A DNA stretch of 64,000 bases from Candidatus Gastranaerophilales bacterium (lineage in GTDB: Bacteria; Cyanobacteriota; Vampirovibrionia; Gastranaerophilales; Gastranaerophilaceae). The notes below the pieces were generated by a model. The model was not told where the DNA came from and searched no databases. It saw only the letters and a program-made list of their open reading frames with translations. Shown one piece after another: positions 63,662-64,000 of the stretch. The position numbers and the translations under genes were made by a program. The DNA lies in the NCBI GenBank assembly GCA_944325625.1, contig CALVAP010000004.1, forward strand, positions 272,988 to 336,987, in the 5' to 3' direction. Within the stretch, counting starts at the first letter, position 1; every line of letters starts with the position of its first letter.

Positions 63662-63843
63662 AAATTTACGCCGGATGCGATTTGTCTTGGATTTTTTGCG
63701 TTAAACGAGACTTCGGTTTTTGCCTGCAAGAATAAATATTCTTTTGGCAAAAGACCTCCGCTCTCTGCAAAAAATCCGCCGAACGCAACAAGAGCGTTCT
63801 CTTTGCTATCACAGCAAAATAAAAAGAGGATTAGAAATAAATT
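63646..63843 (-). other. Gene-like open stretch with nested inverted repeats, no start codon
   Basis: On the minus strand an open frame of about 66 codons without Met runs to a TAA at 63646, with Gly/Phe-rich then polar sequence (AFGGFFAESGGLLPKEY, then EVSFNAKNPRQIASGVNLKG). The same DNA contains nested perfect inverted repeats: GGATTTTTTGC / GCAAAAAATCC (63689-63699, 63767-63777), TTTTGCC / GGCAAAA (63718-63724, 63746-63752) and AAGAATA / TATTCTT (63728-63743), plus GAACGC / GCGTTC at 63781-63798. It could be a gene remnant, a small mobile repeat or a structured RNA. Confidence 0.4.
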
Positions 63844-63891
63844 CTATCCTCTTTTTATTTACCACAGAATTTACGAGTTCAGAACTTGGTT
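63819..63891. repeat. Direct repeat copy 2 with terminator hairpin, downstream of the Fic gene
   Basis: AATAAAAAGAGGAT / ATCCTCTTTTTATT hairpin followed by TTTACCA-AGA and the exact 18-mer CGAGTTCAGAACTTGGTT at 63874-63891, as at 62322-62401. The remaining window end to 64000 is AT-rich with no gene seen. Confidence 0.65.
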
Positions 63892-64000
63892 ATTAGAAAA
63901 TGTGGCATAAACCCCAAATTATTATTTGATAGAAAAGTTAAAAAATAATTAAGGAATTCAAAGGTATTGATAAATTATGATACTATGAACTAAACTAAGG

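Overview
The window looks like a chromosomal segment of an AT-rich (roughly one-third GC), flagellated, diderm bacterium. Motility genes (motAB; flgBC-fliEFGHI), an outer-membrane two-partner secretion pair, TolC-type channels and three prepilin-like proteins with an A-F-[ST/A]-[LI]-A-E cleavage region together suggest the Candidatus Gastranaerophilales / Melainabacteria (Vampirovibrionia) lineage. That placement is inferred from protein style; no rRNA is present to confirm it.

Layout. 1-0.8 kb: 3'-truncated CMP-sialate-type cytidylyltransferase behind a ribbon-helix-helix regulator. 1-5.3 kb: motA-motB-TPR-diguanylate cyclase operon. 5.3-18.2 kb: housekeeping genes (mutS, ribD, mutS2, rsgA, a polyprenyl synthetase, a divergent PAP2 protein) mixed with a 707-residue low-complexity protein, a YkgJ-type cysteine-cluster protein and a degenerate histidine phosphatase. 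18.2-28.1 kb: a soluble histidine kinase converging on a minus-strand flagellar basal-body operon headed by its own response regulator and kinase. 28.5-32.7 kb: STAS-like protein, rsmI, a CheR-like methyltransferase and groES-groEL. 32.9-43.6 kb: a minus-strand block with TolC-MacA-MacB-type tripartite efflux, the four dTDP-rhamnose genes, an MsbA-like exporter, a small HTH/zinc-ribbon protein and a prepilin. 43.8-50.5 kb: TpsB-TpsA pair; the 1598-residue TpsA ends in a PilZ domain. 50.9 kb: tRNA-Arg(CCU). 51-64 kb: accessory region with MATE, a His/Lys-rich secreted peptide, two small HTH regulators each divergent from a prepilin gene, an AGCS symporter, a kinase-like orphan, a truncated outer-membrane factor abutting a MarR-EmrA-EmrB cassette, and a Fic protein flanked by two copies of a terminator-containing repeat.

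Themes. c-di-GMP appears at two places: an intact GGDEF enzyme in the motility operon, and an apparently complete PilZ signature on the exoprotein. At six genes a -10-like hexamer lies exactly 6 nt before the start codon, with no good Shine-Dalgarno sequence, suggesting frequent leaderless transcription. Several promoters (groES, the 57.2 kb prepilin, the 54.1 kb HTH gene) are overlapped by perfect inverted repeats that may be operators. The envelope genes (rhamnose, exporters, TPS, efflux) suggest a host- or surface-associated life, but this is inference.
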